A stretch of DNA of 25,352 nt from Terrisporobacter sp. (GCA_029851945.1 JARKUZ010000043.1:1-25352), one strand, 5' to 3'. Counted from the first letter of the stretch, positions 1 to 8,529 are shown. The notes: a model not told the origin generated them from the letters alone. Translations and numbers: made by a program.

Positions 1-351
1 AAATATTATAAATGTAGACATAATCCTAGATAATGGATATATATATTGTGGTATATATATCTTCTTTATAAGTGAACTTTTGCTAGTTATAGATATCATA
101 CATTGATTTGTAGCCTGTGAAAAAAAATCATATATCAATCTACCAGCTAAGCAATACACTGGAAAATTTGGTATTGAATTTTTAAATATATTAGAAAATA
201 TAAATGTAAGTACAAGCATTGTTAAAAGTGGGTTTAGCATACTCCACAGTATTCCTAAAAAAGAGTTCTTATACTTAACCTTTATATCTCTTTTCACAAA
301 CTCATGTAATAAAGGTCTATACTCTTTATATGTTTGAATATAATTTTTCAT
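1..351 (-). CDS. ABC-2 type polysaccharide export permease (Wzm/TagG type), N-terminal part
   Basis: Partial gene whose 3' end lies beyond the window start; 117 codons are open from an ATG at 351 with AAAGGA upstream. I translated it by hand. It begins MKNYIQTYKEYRPLLHEF and continues with the signature of this family, KRDIKVKYKNSFLGILWS, then NPLLTMLVLTFIFSNIF, the first membrane segment. This arrangement is typical of the membrane subunit of two-component ABC exporters of O-antigen, teichoic acid or S-layer glycan linked to undecaprenyl pyrophosphate. The ATPase partner (Wzt/TagH) would be expected next, outside the window. It starts 20 bases after rmlB on the same strand and is almost certainly in that operon. 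Family assignment is strong; the exported polymer is inferred from the neighbours only. Confidence 0.88.
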   Translation of the reverse strand, partial: MKNYIQTYKEYRPLLHEFVKRDIKVKYKNSFLGILWSMLNPLLTMLVLTFIFSNIFKNSIPNFPVYCLAGRLIYDFFSQATNQCMISITSKSSLIKKIYIPQYIYPLSRIMSTFIIF

Positions 352-371
352 ATTTTATTTTCCTTTTGCAT

Positions 372-1373
372 TTATTTATACTTTTTATAACTTCCATTTA
401 ATATATTTTCCCACCAAGTCCTATTATCTAAATACCACTTAATAGTCATATCAATACCACTATCAAAATCATACTTAGCTTTCCATCCTAACTCATTTTC
501 TAACTTATCAGGATCAATAGCATACCTTAAATCATGTCCGGGTCTGTCAGTAACATAACTTATTAAACTTTCGGGCTTATTAAGTAACTTAAGTATAGTC
601 TTAACAACATCTAAATTAGTTCTCTCATTATGACCACCAACATTATAAACTTCACCAACTATCCCCTTATGTATAATCAAGTCAATAGCAGAGCAATGGT
701 CCTCAACATGTAACCAATCACGTACGTTCTCACCATTACCATAAACGGGTAAGCTCTCATCATTTAAAGCTTTGCTTATCATAAGAGGTATAAGTTTCTC
801 TGGAAAATGATACGGCCCATAGTTGTTTGAGCATCTTGATATTGTAGTTTGTAGTCCAAATGTTCTAAAATAAGCTTGTACTAAAAAATCTGCACTAGCC
901 TTTGAAGCTGAATATGGTGAACTGGGATTAAGTGGAGTTTTCTCTGTAAAAAACAAATCAGGTCTATCTAAAGGTAAATCGCCATAAACTTCATCAGTTG
1001 ATACTTGGTGATATCTATCAACTCCAAATTCTTTAGATGCATCGAGTAATACTTGAGTTCCTACTACATTTGTTTGTATAAATATCCCTGGATCAGTAAC
1101 AGATCTATCAACATGGGATTCTGCTGCAAAGTTTACAACTATATCAAACTTTTCTTCCTCAAATAGTTTAAATATAAATTCTCTATCTGCTATATCACCT
1201 TTTACAAACTTGTAATTAGATTTGTTTTTCACGTTCTCTAGATTCTCTAAGTTACCAGCATAAGTTAATAAATCTAAATTCACTATCACATAATCTGGAT
1301 ACTTATCTATCATATAGTGGATAAAGTTACTTCCTATAAAGCCTGCTCCACCTGTTACTAATATTTTTTTCAT
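372..1373 (-). CDS. rfbB: dTDP-glucose 4,6-dehydratase
   Basis: Extended short-chain dehydrogenase that converts dTDP-glucose to dTDP-4-keto-6-deoxyglucose, the second step of dTDP-L-rhamnose synthesis, in the cytoplasm. The 333-residue length is normal. Visible motifs: NAD-binding GGAGFIG at residues 8-14, STDEVYG at 125-131 with the Thr-Asp-Glu catalytic group, and YSASK (Tyr154, Lys158). The start ATG follows AAGGAGAG. It lies 21 bases after rmlC and 20 bases before the export permease, so the genes are co-transcribed. The enzyme would act on the product of RmlA (2039-2911). The family is secure; the final sugar depends on whether an rmlD exists outside the window. Confidence 0.97.
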   Translation of the reverse strand: MKKILVTGGAGFIGSNFIHYMIDKYPDYVIVNLDLLTYAGNLENLENVKNKSNYKFVKGDIADREFIFKLFEEEKFDIVVNFAAESHVDRSVTDPGIFIQTNVVGTQVLLDASKEFGVDRYHQVSTDEVYGDLPLDRPDLFFTEKTPLNPSSPYSASKASADFLVQAYFRTFGLQTTISRCSNNYGPYHFPEKLIPLMISKALNDESLPVYGNGENVRDWLHVEDHCSAIDLIIHKGIVGEVYNVGGHNERTNLDVVKTILKLLNKPESLISYVTDRPGHDLRYAIDPDKLENELGWKAKYDFDSGIDMTIKWYLDNRTWWENILNGSYKKYK

Positions 1374-1394
1374 AGTATTCTCTCCTTCTCGTTC

Positions 1395-1961
1395 CTAAAA
1401 TACCATGTTAGATTCGATAAGCTCTTTTAATGTTTTTTGTTTCTTATCTTTCTCGGATAGCATAACTTCTTCAACTTTATCTAATGGCCAGTCTATATTT
1501 ATATCTTCATCATTCCAAATTAGTCCACTATCATACTCTGGTGCATAATAGTCTGTACATTTGTAGTTAAATATAGCCTCATCAGATAAAACTAAAAATC
1601 CATGTGCAAAACCTTCTGGTACATAAAACTGTTTTTTATTTTCTGCTGAAAGTACAACACCTTCCCACATGCCAAATGTAGGTGAGTCCTTTCTTAAATC
1701 AACGGCCACATCATATACTTCACCTTGTGTAACTCTGACCAACTTTCCTTGAGTATGCTTAGTTTGAAAATGCAGCCCTCTAAGTACGCCCTTCTTAGAT
1801 TTTGATTCATTATTTTGAACAAATTCCATATGTAGCCCTGCTTCTTCAAAATCTTTTTTATTGTAACTTTCCATAAAGTATCCACGCTCATCACCGAATA
1901 CTTTAGGCTCTATTATATACAAGTCTTTTATTTTTGTTTTTATAAAGTTAAATTTACTCAT
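1395..1961 (-). CDS. rfbC: dTDP-4-dehydrorhamnose 3,5-epimerase
   Basis: Cupin-fold epimerase acting at C3 and C5 of dTDP-4-keto-6-deoxyglucose, the third rhamnose-pathway step. It has 188 residues, the usual size. Family landmarks: FGDERGYF (22-29), QNNESKSKKGVLRGLHFQ with the catalytic-base His64, QGKLVRV, and YKCTDYYAPEYD (133-144) with the active-site tyrosine (Tyr138 is my best reading), followed by the GLIWND segment. The start ATG has AAGGAG nine bases upstream. Its position between rmlA and rmlB on the same strand gives the order A-C-B. No oddities seen. Confidence 0.96.
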   Translation of the reverse strand: MSKFNFIKTKIKDLYIIEPKVFGDERGYFMESYNKKDFEEAGLHMEFVQNNESKSKKGVLRGLHFQTKHTQGKLVRVTQGEVYDVAVDLRKDSPTFGMWEGVVLSAENKKQFYVPEGFAHGFLVLSDEAIFNYKCTDYYAPEYDSGLIWNDEDINIDWPLDKVEEVMLSEKDKKQKTLKELIESNMVF

Positions 1962-2038
1962 ATTTCTACTCCTTGCATATATATTTAAATTAGTTAAATT
2001 AAGTTAAAAAAGTTTTATTTTAGCTATTTATATTTATT

Positions 2039-2911
2039 CTATATACTAGCTTCTTTAGATACTTTTACCAAATATTGGCCATACTCAGTTTTCATAAGTG
2101 GCTTAGCTAGTTCTAATAATTGCTCCTTATTTATATATCCTTTTCTGTAAGCAATCTCTTCCAAACAAGCAACATACAATCCTTGTCTAGTTTGTATAGC
2201 CTCTACAAAATTAGCTGCCTCAAGTAGCCCCCTATGAGTTCCTGTGTCTAACCACGCCATCCCTCTTCCAAATAACTCAACCTTTAACTTTCCTCTTTTT
2301 AAGTACTCATTATTTATATCAGTTATTTCTAACTCTCCTCTAGGTGATAGTTTTATATTCTTAGCAATTTCAATTACATCATTGTCATAGAAATATAACC
2401 CCGGTACTGCATAGTTTGACTTAGGCTCTTTTGGTTTTTCTTCTATTGATACAACATTAAACTCTCTATCAAACTCAACTACCCCAAAAGCACTTGGATC
2501 ACTTACATGGTATCCAAATATAGTTGCTTCATCTCTATCTACAGCATTTTTTAATCTTTCACTAAATCCGTATCCATAGAATATATTGTCACCTAAGACT
2601 AATGCTACCTTGTCGTCACCTATAAATTCTTCCCCAATTATAAATGCTTCTGCAAGTCCATTAGGCTTTTCCTGAACCTTGTATTCTATGTTAAGGCCTA
2701 ATTCTCTACCATCTCCAAATAATTCTTCAAACAAACTTATATCTCTTGGTGTTGATATTATTAATATATCTTTTATTCCTGCAAGCATTAAAACCGACAT
2801 AGGATAATATACCATTGGTTTATCATATATCGGTAATGCTTGCTTTGATACTGATTTCGTTATTGGGTATAGCCTAGTTCCAGACCCACCAGCTAGTATT
2901 ATTCCTTTCAT
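2039..2911 (-). CDS. rfbA: glucose-1-phosphate thymidylyltransferase
   Basis: Nucleotidyltransferase that joins glucose-1-phosphate and dTTP to give dTDP-glucose, the entry point for deoxysugar synthesis. At 290 residues it has the normal length of RmlA. The N-terminal nucleotide-binding loop [11 protein letters not shown] is at residues 8-18, followed by [24 protein letters not shown] (metal-binding Asp108) and [22 protein letters not shown] are also typical, as is WLDTGTH towards the C-terminus. The ATG is preceded by GGGAGATAAGT. The gap of 98 bases to the upstream glycosyltransferase is longer than others in the cluster and contains TGTCAA (2946-2951, a TTGACA on the minus strand), but I found no matching -10 box, so an internal promoter is not supported. 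Confidence 0.97.
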   Translation of the reverse strand: MKGIILAGGSGTRLYPITKSVSKQALPIYDKPMVYYPMSVLMLAGIKDILIISTPRDISLFEELFGDGRELGLNIEYKVQEKPNGLAEAFIIGEEFIGDDKVALVLGDNIFYGYGFSERLKNAVDRDEATIFGYHVSDPSAFGVVEFDREFNVVSIEEKPKEPKSNYAVPGLYFYDNDVIEIAKNIKLSPRGELEITDINNEYLKRGKLKVELFGRGMAWLDTGTHRGLLEAANFVEAIQTRQGLYVACLEEIAYRKGYINKEQLLELAKPLMKTEYGQYLVKVSKEASI

Positions 2912-3009
2912 ACTTATCTCCCTAACTTATTTAACCTATATTCTTTGTCAACTACTAAAAATAAAATTATCCTACTATTAAAGTATGCATTCAATACGTT
3001 TAGGCAAAA

Positions 3010-3975
3010 TTATTCATTAGTTGCTAATTCTTTATCTTCAATATTTTTATTACTTTCTTCGTTTCTTTTTTCAAAATAAAATGAGTGCATACTCATTTTC
3101 TTAACATATTTAATAGGTATTTTTTTATAGTTTCTACCTAGTTTATATCCTAAAAATTTAAATCCACTTTCTATAATAAGATGCGGTATTAGGTATATTT
3201 TTTTAGTTTTAACCAAGTACTTAATAGCTTCTTTGACAAACTTAACTCCTTCAGATTCTGACTTAATTCCATTAAGATAATTACCGCTATCAGCAAATAC
3301 CACTCCAACATCAAAGTTTCTCTTAAATTGCTGAATATATGTATATTTATGAGAATGTATAACTTCTGCTTTTGATGCATAGTATGTATTTTTATTACTA
3401 AATATAATCTTAGATGCTATAATCATATCCTCATTCATTATAGTTTTTTCTGGAAAACATCCTACTTTATAAAACTCTTCTTTTATAAATGCTGAACATA
3501 CATTACTAAAAAAGAATGCCTTAACGCCTAATTTTTCAACATCATTTTTCGACTTAACTATATCATCGTTTCCATAGTTGAATAATCTAGCAAATTTTTC
3601 TATTTCACTAGAATTTCTATTTGGTCGTTGCCTTCCATAAGATGCTACTATATTATTTTTTCCTAATGGCTTAATAAGTTCTTTTATAAAGTCTTCATTA
3701 TTCGGTACTGCATCTTGTGTCATAAATATTAAGATATCACCACTAGCTTCTCTTGCTGCTCTATTTCTAGTCTTTCCATGACCAAATTCACATTTATCTA
3801 TTTCTATAAATTTTACATTATAGTGTTCTTTACAAATTAGTTTTGTATTATCTTCTGATTTAGTGTCTATTACTATTATCTCTATTGGTTGTATAGTCTG
3901 GTTATTAAGCTTTATTATAAGGTTTTCAATGTATTTTTCAGCATTTCTAGTTGGTATTATTACGCTTACATTCAA
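3010..3975 (-). CDS. family 2 glycosyltransferase, rhamnosyltransferase-like
   Basis: GT-A fold inverting transferase that probably adds a rhamnosyl or related residue to a lipid-linked glycan at the cytoplasmic membrane face. The core begins NVSVIIPTRNAEKYI and includes VIDTKSEDNT, the FGHGKTRNRAA segment and FMTQDAVPNNEDF, then ASYGRQRPN and FARLFNYGND; these are hallmarks of rhamnosyltransferase-like GT2 proteins. I chose a TTG start at 3975 because AAGGATGTG lies nine bases upstream and the protein then begins directly at the GT2 core, as is usual. Other possible starts are ATG at 4020 (AAAGG only three bases away) and TTG at 4038, which lies beside a hairpin and is unlikely. The donor sugar is inferred from the adjacent rml genes. 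Confidence 0.85.
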   Translation of the reverse strand: MNVSVIIPTRNAEKYIENLIIKLNNQTIQPIEIIVIDTKSEDNTKLICKEHYNVKFIEIDKCEFGHGKTRNRAAREASGDILIFMTQDAVPNNEDFIKELIKPLGKNNIVASYGRQRPNRNSSEIEKFARLFNYGNDDIVKSKNDVEKLGVKAFFFSNVCSAFIKEEFYKVGCFPEKTIMNEDMIIASKIIFSNKNTYYASKAEVIHSHKYTYIQQFKRNFDVGVVFADSGNYLNGIKSESEGVKFVKEAIKYLVKTKKIYLIPHLIIESGFKFLGYKLGRNYKKIPIKYVKKMSMHSFYFEKRNEESNKNIEDKELATNE

Positions 3976-4040
3976 ACTATATTTCACATCCTTATATAAA
4001 ATATTTAAATATACTTTCATTCGCCTTTTAACGCCCAAAA

Positions 4041-4075
4041 CGACATAGAGTGTTTTGAGTTTATAATCTATGTCG
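4041..4075 (-). terminator. intra-operon hairpin with short T tract
   Basis: CGACATAGA (4041-4049) pairs perfectly with TCTATGTCG (4067-4075), with a 17-base loop. On the minus strand it is followed by only four T residues before GGGCG. It sits right after the stop codon of the O-antigen ligase gene (4085) and before the GT2 gene. It could be a partial terminator/attenuator or an mRNA-stabilising or processing hairpin that sets different levels for the upstream and downstream parts of the operon. Confidence 0.5.
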
Positions 4076-4084
4076 TACTGAGAT

Positions 4085-5692
4085 TTATTCTACTGAACTA
4101 CTAGCTATCCTATTGATGCATATTCCTGCAAATATCCAGAAGAATATACTAGTTCCTACTAAACTATCGTTAAACATTCCTTGTATCGCATAAGCTATAA
4201 CTCCTATACCAAATACATATAGGTATTTATTATTAACTTGGTCTATACTACTGTATATAACCCCTCTAGCTATATATATAATTATACCAATCAAGCATAT
4301 TAATGATATTAATCCACCACCATATGCAACTGTTAAGTACCAGTTATGAGGCTTATCTATAACTTCATTATAAGTACTAAGTCCTCCATTTTTATCTCCT
4401 GGTATAAATACATATGGGAATGTATCAAATCCATGCCCGAATACAGGTTTATCATTTATTAAATCTACGGTTTTCGTCCATATATTCAGACGGTCTGTAC
4501 TCATTTCATTTAATTTCTTAAATGCGGGTTTATCAACTATTCTAACTACACTTTTATTACCACTCTCTATTAGCTTATTTTCTTTTTCTATTTTTAAAGA
4601 ATAAATTCCTACAGTTATAGTCACTACTGATAGTATAACAATCGTAGTATATTTAAAAAATTTCTTTTGATTCACTTTACTTAGTATAAATAATAGACCT
4701 ATGTAAATTATCATTATAATTGGTATTATAAGATTTGATACTCCATTTAATTTTTCTATTATTGCAAATGTTTCTTGATATACTATTGTATTTTTATTGT
4801 TAAGCAATATGTATATAATAGTACTAACTAATATTGTTATACTTGCCCATATTAATATTTGTTTTTTATTAGTTAAGTTCCAAATTAAAGGAAGTATTAT
4901 TGGTATTATAATTAACATAGTTATAAATCCACCAATTGAATTTGATGCTAGTACTATAGTGACTGATACTATAGTTCCTAAGAATATTAAAAATTTAATC
5001 TTTGTATTCTCTTCTAATAGCATATATGTAAAGCTTACTCCAAACATTACAGCCCCTATTCCACTCATAAAATTATAGTGATATAGCGTAGTCCATAATG
5101 TTCCGCCGATGTTTCCATTTCCACCTAGCATCATTTGTACAAAATCTAGTTTTAAGATATCATATCCAAATATATTTAATATTGTTAGTATTAAATTTAT
5201 TAAACAAAACGGAATTAATACATAGTAGAATAATTTCACATATTTACTTTCTATATTAATATTGTAAAGTACAAAAAATACTGCCAAATAGCAAAACCAA
5301 GCAAGTGCTCCTTCATTTCTATCAAAGTTTCCTAGAAGAGCTATTTCTTTAAAATCCGCAAATATAGCTGACATTACAACTGATATAATAAATACACCTA
5401 CCAATATATTTACTTTAATATTTCTAAATTTCTGTTCTAAGCATAATACTTTATATGTGAATAAAGAAAAAATTAATCCACTAAATAAATATATTGCAAT
5501 AGATTTATAATAGTTAAATACATTCATCTTTTCTCCAGTAGCATAGCTTGTGTTTGTTACTATTGGAGATATGCTAAATATATCTTTTTTTAATGATATA
5601 ATAGGCACTAATGCAATCATAATTAAAGCCAGAAATACAATAATTTTATCTATCTTTTCAGACTTTTCTTCTAAATAAAATCCTTTTAACAT
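4085..5692 (-). CDS. O-antigen ligase/polymerase family membrane protein (Wzy_C)
   Basis: Polytopic membrane protein of 535 residues with about 12 hydrophobic segments. The diagnostic region is C-terminal: DRLNIWTKTVDLINDKP (Asp400, Arg401), FGHGFDTFP, then a hydrophilic extracellular loop ending in HNWYLTVAYGGG (His449). This Arg...PxxGxG...HNxxL pattern is that of the Wzy_C/WaaL family, enzymes that polymerise undecaprenyl-pyrophosphate glycans or transfer them to an acceptor (lipid A, protein or wall). Because the same operon holds an ABC exporter permease, a ligase role, perhaps to an S-layer protein, is more likely than Wzy polymerisation; this is inference. ATG start with GGGAGAAAAT. 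Only nine bases separate it from the TPR gene upstream. Confidence 0.85.
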   Translation of the reverse strand: MLKGFYLEEKSEKIDKIIVFLALIMIALVPIISLKKDIFSISPIVTNTSYATGEKMNVFNYYKSIAIYLFSGLIFSLFTYKVLCLEQKFRNIKVNILVGVFIISVVMSAIFADFKEIALLGNFDRNEGALAWFCYLAVFFVLYNINIESKYVKLFYYVLIPFCLINLILTILNIFGYDILKLDFVQMMLGGNGNIGGTLWTTLYHYNFMSGIGAVMFGVSFTYMLLEENTKIKFLIFLGTIVSVTIVLASNSIGGFITMLIIIPIILPLIWNLTNKKQILIWASITILVSTIIYILLNNKNTIVYQETFAIIEKLNGVSNLIIPIIMIIYIGLLFILSKVNQKKFFKYTTIVILSVVTITVGIYSLKIEKENKLIESGNKSVVRIVDKPAFKKLNEMSTDRLNIWTKTVDLINDKPVFGHGFDTFPYVFIPGDKNGGLSTYNEVIDKPHNWYLTVAYGGGLISLICLIGIIIYIARGVIYSSIDQVNNKYLYVFGIGVIAYAIQGMFNDSLVGTSIFFWIFAGICINRIASSSVE

Positions 5693-5701
5693 ATTTTCTC
5701 C

Positions 5702-6163
5702 CTATCCTACCTTAGACAATATTTCATTAGCTTTATTATTTAAATCTTTACCTAATCCTATTTTTTGAGCATCTTCTATAAGTTCTTTGGTTAATTTATA
5801 GTCTTTTGCTTCAAGAGCCAATTCTGCATAGTCTATTAAAAATTTATTATTATTGCATAAGCTAATATTATTTTCTGTTACTTTTTTATATTCTTCTAGT
5901 GCTTTTTTGTATTCTTTTTTCTTTATATATACATCAGCTTTATCTAGATTAAATATATAGTTATCATTATGTTCTTTTGATTGCATTTTATCAATTACTT
6001 GTAGTGCCTTATCTAATTCTTTACCGTCTTCTACCTTTGCCATAACTTTTTTGTACTCTAAAAAGTCTTTCCCATTTTCTTCTCTTTGTTTACTCCCTAT
6101 AAATCCTAAGACTATAAATGATATTATGGCAAATGATGATATTACCAGAAAATACTTTTTCAT
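5702..6163 (-). CDS. membrane-anchored TPR-like protein
   Basis: Small protein (153 residues from the chosen ATG) with an N-terminal membrane anchor (YFLVISSFAIISFIVLGFIG), then a charged helical body. YIFNLDKADVYIKKKEYKKA and the following LEEYKKVTE have the spacing of tetratricopeptide repeats, and FLIDYAELALEAKDYKLTKE looks like a second one. The ATG at 6163 is preceded by AAAGGTGATAAAT; a GTG nine bases further upstream lies within that ribosome binding site. The next gene, nine bases downstream, is the O-antigen ligase. In several bacteria Wzy_C proteins carry C-terminal TPRs, so this may be the separate TPR partner of the ligase. No promoter is obvious between the S-layer terminator and this gene. 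Function is inferred from context. Confidence 0.75.
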   Translation of the reverse strand: MKKYFLVISSFAIISFIVLGFIGSKQREENGKDFLEYKKVMAKVEDGKELDKALQVIDKMQSKEHNDNYIFNLDKADVYIKKKEYKKALEEYKKVTENNISLCNNNKFLIDYAELALEAKDYKLTKELIEDAQKIGLGKDLNNKANEILSKVG

Positions 6164-6200
6164 ATTTATCACCTTTTATTTTATAATTTTCTATAAAAAA

Positions 6201-6223
6201 GACTTCTTGAAATTCAAGAAGTC
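6201..6223 (-). terminator. terminator of the downstream S-layer-type gene
   Basis: GACTTCTTGA pairs with TCAAGAAGTC around a tiny loop; A6 on the left and T5 on the right make it a good intrinsic terminator in either direction. It lies 25 bases after the stop of the CWB2 gene at 6248 and 38 bases before the TPR-protein start, so readthrough could supply the glycan operon. Confidence 0.85.
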
Positions 6224-6247
6224 TTTTTATTTATATTAAAGTTTATA

Positions 6248-8215
6248 TTATAAACCTAAGAATTTCTTCGCTGTTTCTATTACAGAATTAGCAATTCCTC
6301 CACCAACTTGAACTAATCTGTTGTTAGGTTGAGGATCAGTATCTTTAATCTTAGTTACAGCTATTGCTTGATCTGTAGTCATAGAACTAGTAGCTAATAC
6401 TATTGGAGCCTTAGCATCTCCAGCTATTGGAGCTGCTGCTAATGCATCAACTAATTCATTTTCATTAGTGTATCCATCTTTAGCAACAAAAACTAGACCT
6501 TTTTCAGCTTCATTTGCATAGTATTTTTCTATTATCTTAGCATTTGTTTCTTGTCTATCTGATCCAGCTATTCTTGCCGCAGTTCCTGTAGCATCTGCTA
6601 TAGAGTTTAATGATTTTTCAGTAACAACTGCATCTCCACCTATAACAGTTGCAGCACTATATCCTCTTAAGAAATCTTTTGCATCTTTATTTAACTCAGT
6701 TGCACCATTTACTACTACTATAGGAGCTTCTGCACCTTTCTTTGATGCTACTGAAGATATGCTCATAGCATCAGCTAAACCTTTGTATCCATCTACAACA
6801 AATGCATTTCCTGAAGTAGAAACTTTCTTCGCAACTTCTCTTGAAGTAGCTTCTCTATCATCTCCTGATAATCTTTCTACTTTAACTCCCATTTGAAGTA
6901 ATTCTAATTCAACATTCTTAGATATTACAGCTTCTCCACCAACTAAGTATATTGTCTTATTTTTGTTATCATTAACTGTATTCTTTAATCCTAGTGCTCT
7001 TACTAATTCAGCCTTAACTTCTTTAGTTAAAGAATTAGTTTCAGTTAATAATAATGGAGCATCTGCCTTAGCTGCTAAAGGAGCTGCTGATAAACCATCT
7101 ACTATAGCATATTGCCCAACTAATACTGCTGCATTAGCTGCTGTTTTTCCATCTTTGTTATAAGTTTTTTCACTTAATTGTATAGCTGTATCTATTCTGT
7201 GTTCACCTGCTATTTGAGTAAATTCTGCATTACCTACTAATGCATCTAACACTGCTTCAACATCTTCTTTAGTATTACCTGTTAATACTATTTGAGCTAA
7301 AGTTTTATCTGGTGTTGCAGCCTTAACTGACTTAGTAACAACATCTAACTTTATATTTTCTGCATATAATACTGTTTGATACTTTCCATCTACTAATGCT
7401 ATTCTTGATTTAGCATCTGCTATAGCACCCTTAGCAAATACATACTTTTTGTTTAAAGTTTCTGCTATTGTCTTAGCATCTTCTTTAGATACTGTTAATT
7501 TTTCTTCTTCTGCATTAGCAACTGATATGTTTTGAGTCTTTTCAGCTAATTCTTCTTCAAGGTATCCAAATCCTATTAGCTTTTCTGAACCTTGTACTCC
7601 AGATGTTTTAGCATCTGCAAAGTTTCTCTTTTTGTCTCCAGCTTTTAATGTCATTGTGTACTCTATAACATCACCTTTTTTGAAAGTTAATGTTCTAGTT
7701 AATTCTTTATCGTTAAACTTTTGTTCAACAGTATATGATGATGGTAAATTATCTAAAGTATCTATGCTATTTTCATTTACTATATCTTGTATAGTGTAAG
7801 TATTTACACCTTTATTAGTTATTGTTCCATCTGACTTAACAGCATGCCCTTTGTCATTTATAACAAAATTAAATACTGTACCTTTTTCTGATTTATTTAT
7901 TATATCACTTACTGCCTTTAATTGTGCATCATTTTCTATCTTTCCGTTAACTAAACCAACGCTTGATAAAGTATCTCCAGTAGTAGTTACTGTTACATCG
8001 TATACTTTATCACCTTCATTAATAGTACTACCCATTAAGTCTTTTCCATATTTCTTAGTTAACATGTCTTTTATCTTACTTTCAAGACTTCCATACTCTT
8101 TTAAAGTTATGTTTTCTTGAGTAGTATTTTCTGCTGTTGCAGCAAATGCTGGTGCTACAGTTGAAGCTACAGTTACAGCAGCCATAGCCATAGCCATGTT
8201 CTTCTTCTTCATCAT
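6248..8215 (-). CDS. S-layer protein with three CWB2 domains, SlpA-like (distal copy)
   Basis: Secreted surface protein of 655 residues. The signal peptide runs through VAPAFA with predicted cleavage after Ala25. Residues 26-330 form a variable, acidic region without recognisable domains. Three CWB2 modules follow, starting at AGEHRIDTA (336), SGDDREATS (450) and AGSDRQETN (550); they carry the typical VGGxxxIS / VIGGDAVV / VQVGGG turns and would anchor the protein non-covalently to a wall polysaccharide. The C-terminal half resembles the C. difficile SlpA high-molecular-weight subunit closely, including VAKDGYTNENELVDALAAAP. A TKS tripeptide at 294-296 sits about 40 residues before the first CWB2, near where SlpA is cut by Cwp84. 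There is no cysteine or tryptophan. The first of two adjacent ATGs is chosen because GGGAGG is nine bases upstream. Own promoter and leader. Confidence 0.93.
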   Translation of the reverse strand: MMKKKNMAMAMAAVTVASTVAPAFAATAENTTQENITLKEYGSLESKIKDMLTKKYGKDLMGSTINEGDKVYDVTVTTTGDTLSSVGLVNGKIENDAQLKAVSDIINKSEKGTVFNFVINDKGHAVKSDGTITNKGVNTYTIQDIVNENSIDTLDNLPSSYTVEQKFNDKELTRTLTFKKGDVIEYTMTLKAGDKKRNFADAKTSGVQGSEKLIGFGYLEEELAEKTQNISVANAEEEKLTVSKEDAKTIAETLNKKYVFAKGAIADAKSRIALVDGKYQTVLYAENIKLDVVTKSVKAATPDKTLAQIVLTGNTKEDVEAVLDALVGNAEFTQIAGEHRIDTAIQLSEKTYNKDGKTAANAAVLVGQYAIVDGLSAAPLAAKADAPLLLTETNSLTKEVKAELVRALGLKNTVNDNKNKTIYLVGGEAVISKNVELELLQMGVKVERLSGDDREATSREVAKKVSTSGNAFVVDGYKGLADAMSISSVASKKGAEAPIVVVNGATELNKDAKDFLRGYSAATVIGGDAVVTEKSLNSIADATGTAARIAGSDRQETNAKIIEKYYANEAEKGLVFVAKDGYTNENELVDALAAAPIAGDAKAPIVLATSSMTTDQAIAVTKIKDTDPQPNNRLVQVGGGIANSVIETAKKFLGL

Positions 8216-8243
8216 TATTCGATTCCTCCCAATATTATATAAT

Positions 8244-8296
8244 CCATCTCTATATGTATGTATTTCTCACATTTCTCACATTTCGTATTTCTCACA
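8244..8296 (-). promoter_or_regulatory. 5' leader elements of the distal S-layer gene
   Basis: The predicted mRNA 5' end carries TGTGAGAAATACG (8284-8296), two further tandem TGTGAGAAA copies (8272-8280 and 8263-8271) and AGAGATGG (8244-8251), all upstream of the GGGAGG ribosome binding site. The same motifs in the same order open the leader of the other S-layer gene, and their complement is found in the plus-strand RNA at 8530-8611. AGAGATGG contains an ATG opening a 10-codon frame that ends in TAATG at the S-layer start, so a small upstream frame is also possible. Confidence 0.6.
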
Positions 8297-8301
8297 TTAC
8301 A

Positions 8302-8330
8302 ATCCTATTATATTTAATACTCATATTCAA
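8302..8330 (-). promoter_or_regulatory. promoter of the distal S-layer gene
   Basis: TTGAAT (8325-8330), 17 bases, then TAGGAT (8302-8307). A better-looking TATAAT (8307-8312) overlaps but lacks a -35 at the right distance. The first reading puts the start of transcription at about 8295, exactly at TGTGAGAA, and matches the promoter of the other S-layer gene in sequence and geometry. Confidence 0.55.
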
Positions 8331-8349
8331 ACATTTTCGTTCCCTTTAT

Positions 8350-8511
8350 TCCGACATATTTTTACAATTATTTTATTTTTTAATAATTTCATAATAAAGC
8401 ATTACATTTTTCGACTCCATTTTATAGGTTATTAATTTTAATTATTAATAATTTTAATTAAGTATAAATTATTTTTTTATTTTCCATTTTTCACTTTCAT
8501 TTTCTGTCGAA
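8350..8511. promoter_or_regulatory. Spo0A-box-like sites upstream of the distal S-layer gene
   Basis: One perfect 0A heptamer TGTCGAA on the plus strand (8505-8511) and two one-mismatch copies on the minus strand, TGTCGGA (8350-8356) and AGTCGAA (8410-8416). The 8350 copy lies about 20 bases upstream of the -35 box. TGTCGAA is the known core of Spo0A binding sites in Bacillus and clostridia; whether Spo0A binds here is inference. Confidence 0.4.
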
Positions 8512-8529
8512 CTGTTATATAATAATTAT

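Noticed and set aside
2923..2951. Internal promoter upstream of rmlA based on a perfect TTGACA
   Set aside because: No acceptable -10 box at 16-18 bases.
8255..8300. Short repeated TTTCTCACA units suggesting a CRISPR-like array or regulatory iteron
   Set aside because: Units are 9-16 bases without uniform spacers and read as leader sequence of the S-layer gene; the same motif opens the other S-layer leader. Not CRISPR.
8196..8435. 79-codon plus-strand frame starting inside the S-layer gene
   Set aside because: No ribosome binding site, Phe/Ile/His-rich composition of antisense AT-rich DNA, and overlap with the promoter and signal-peptide region of the opposite gene.
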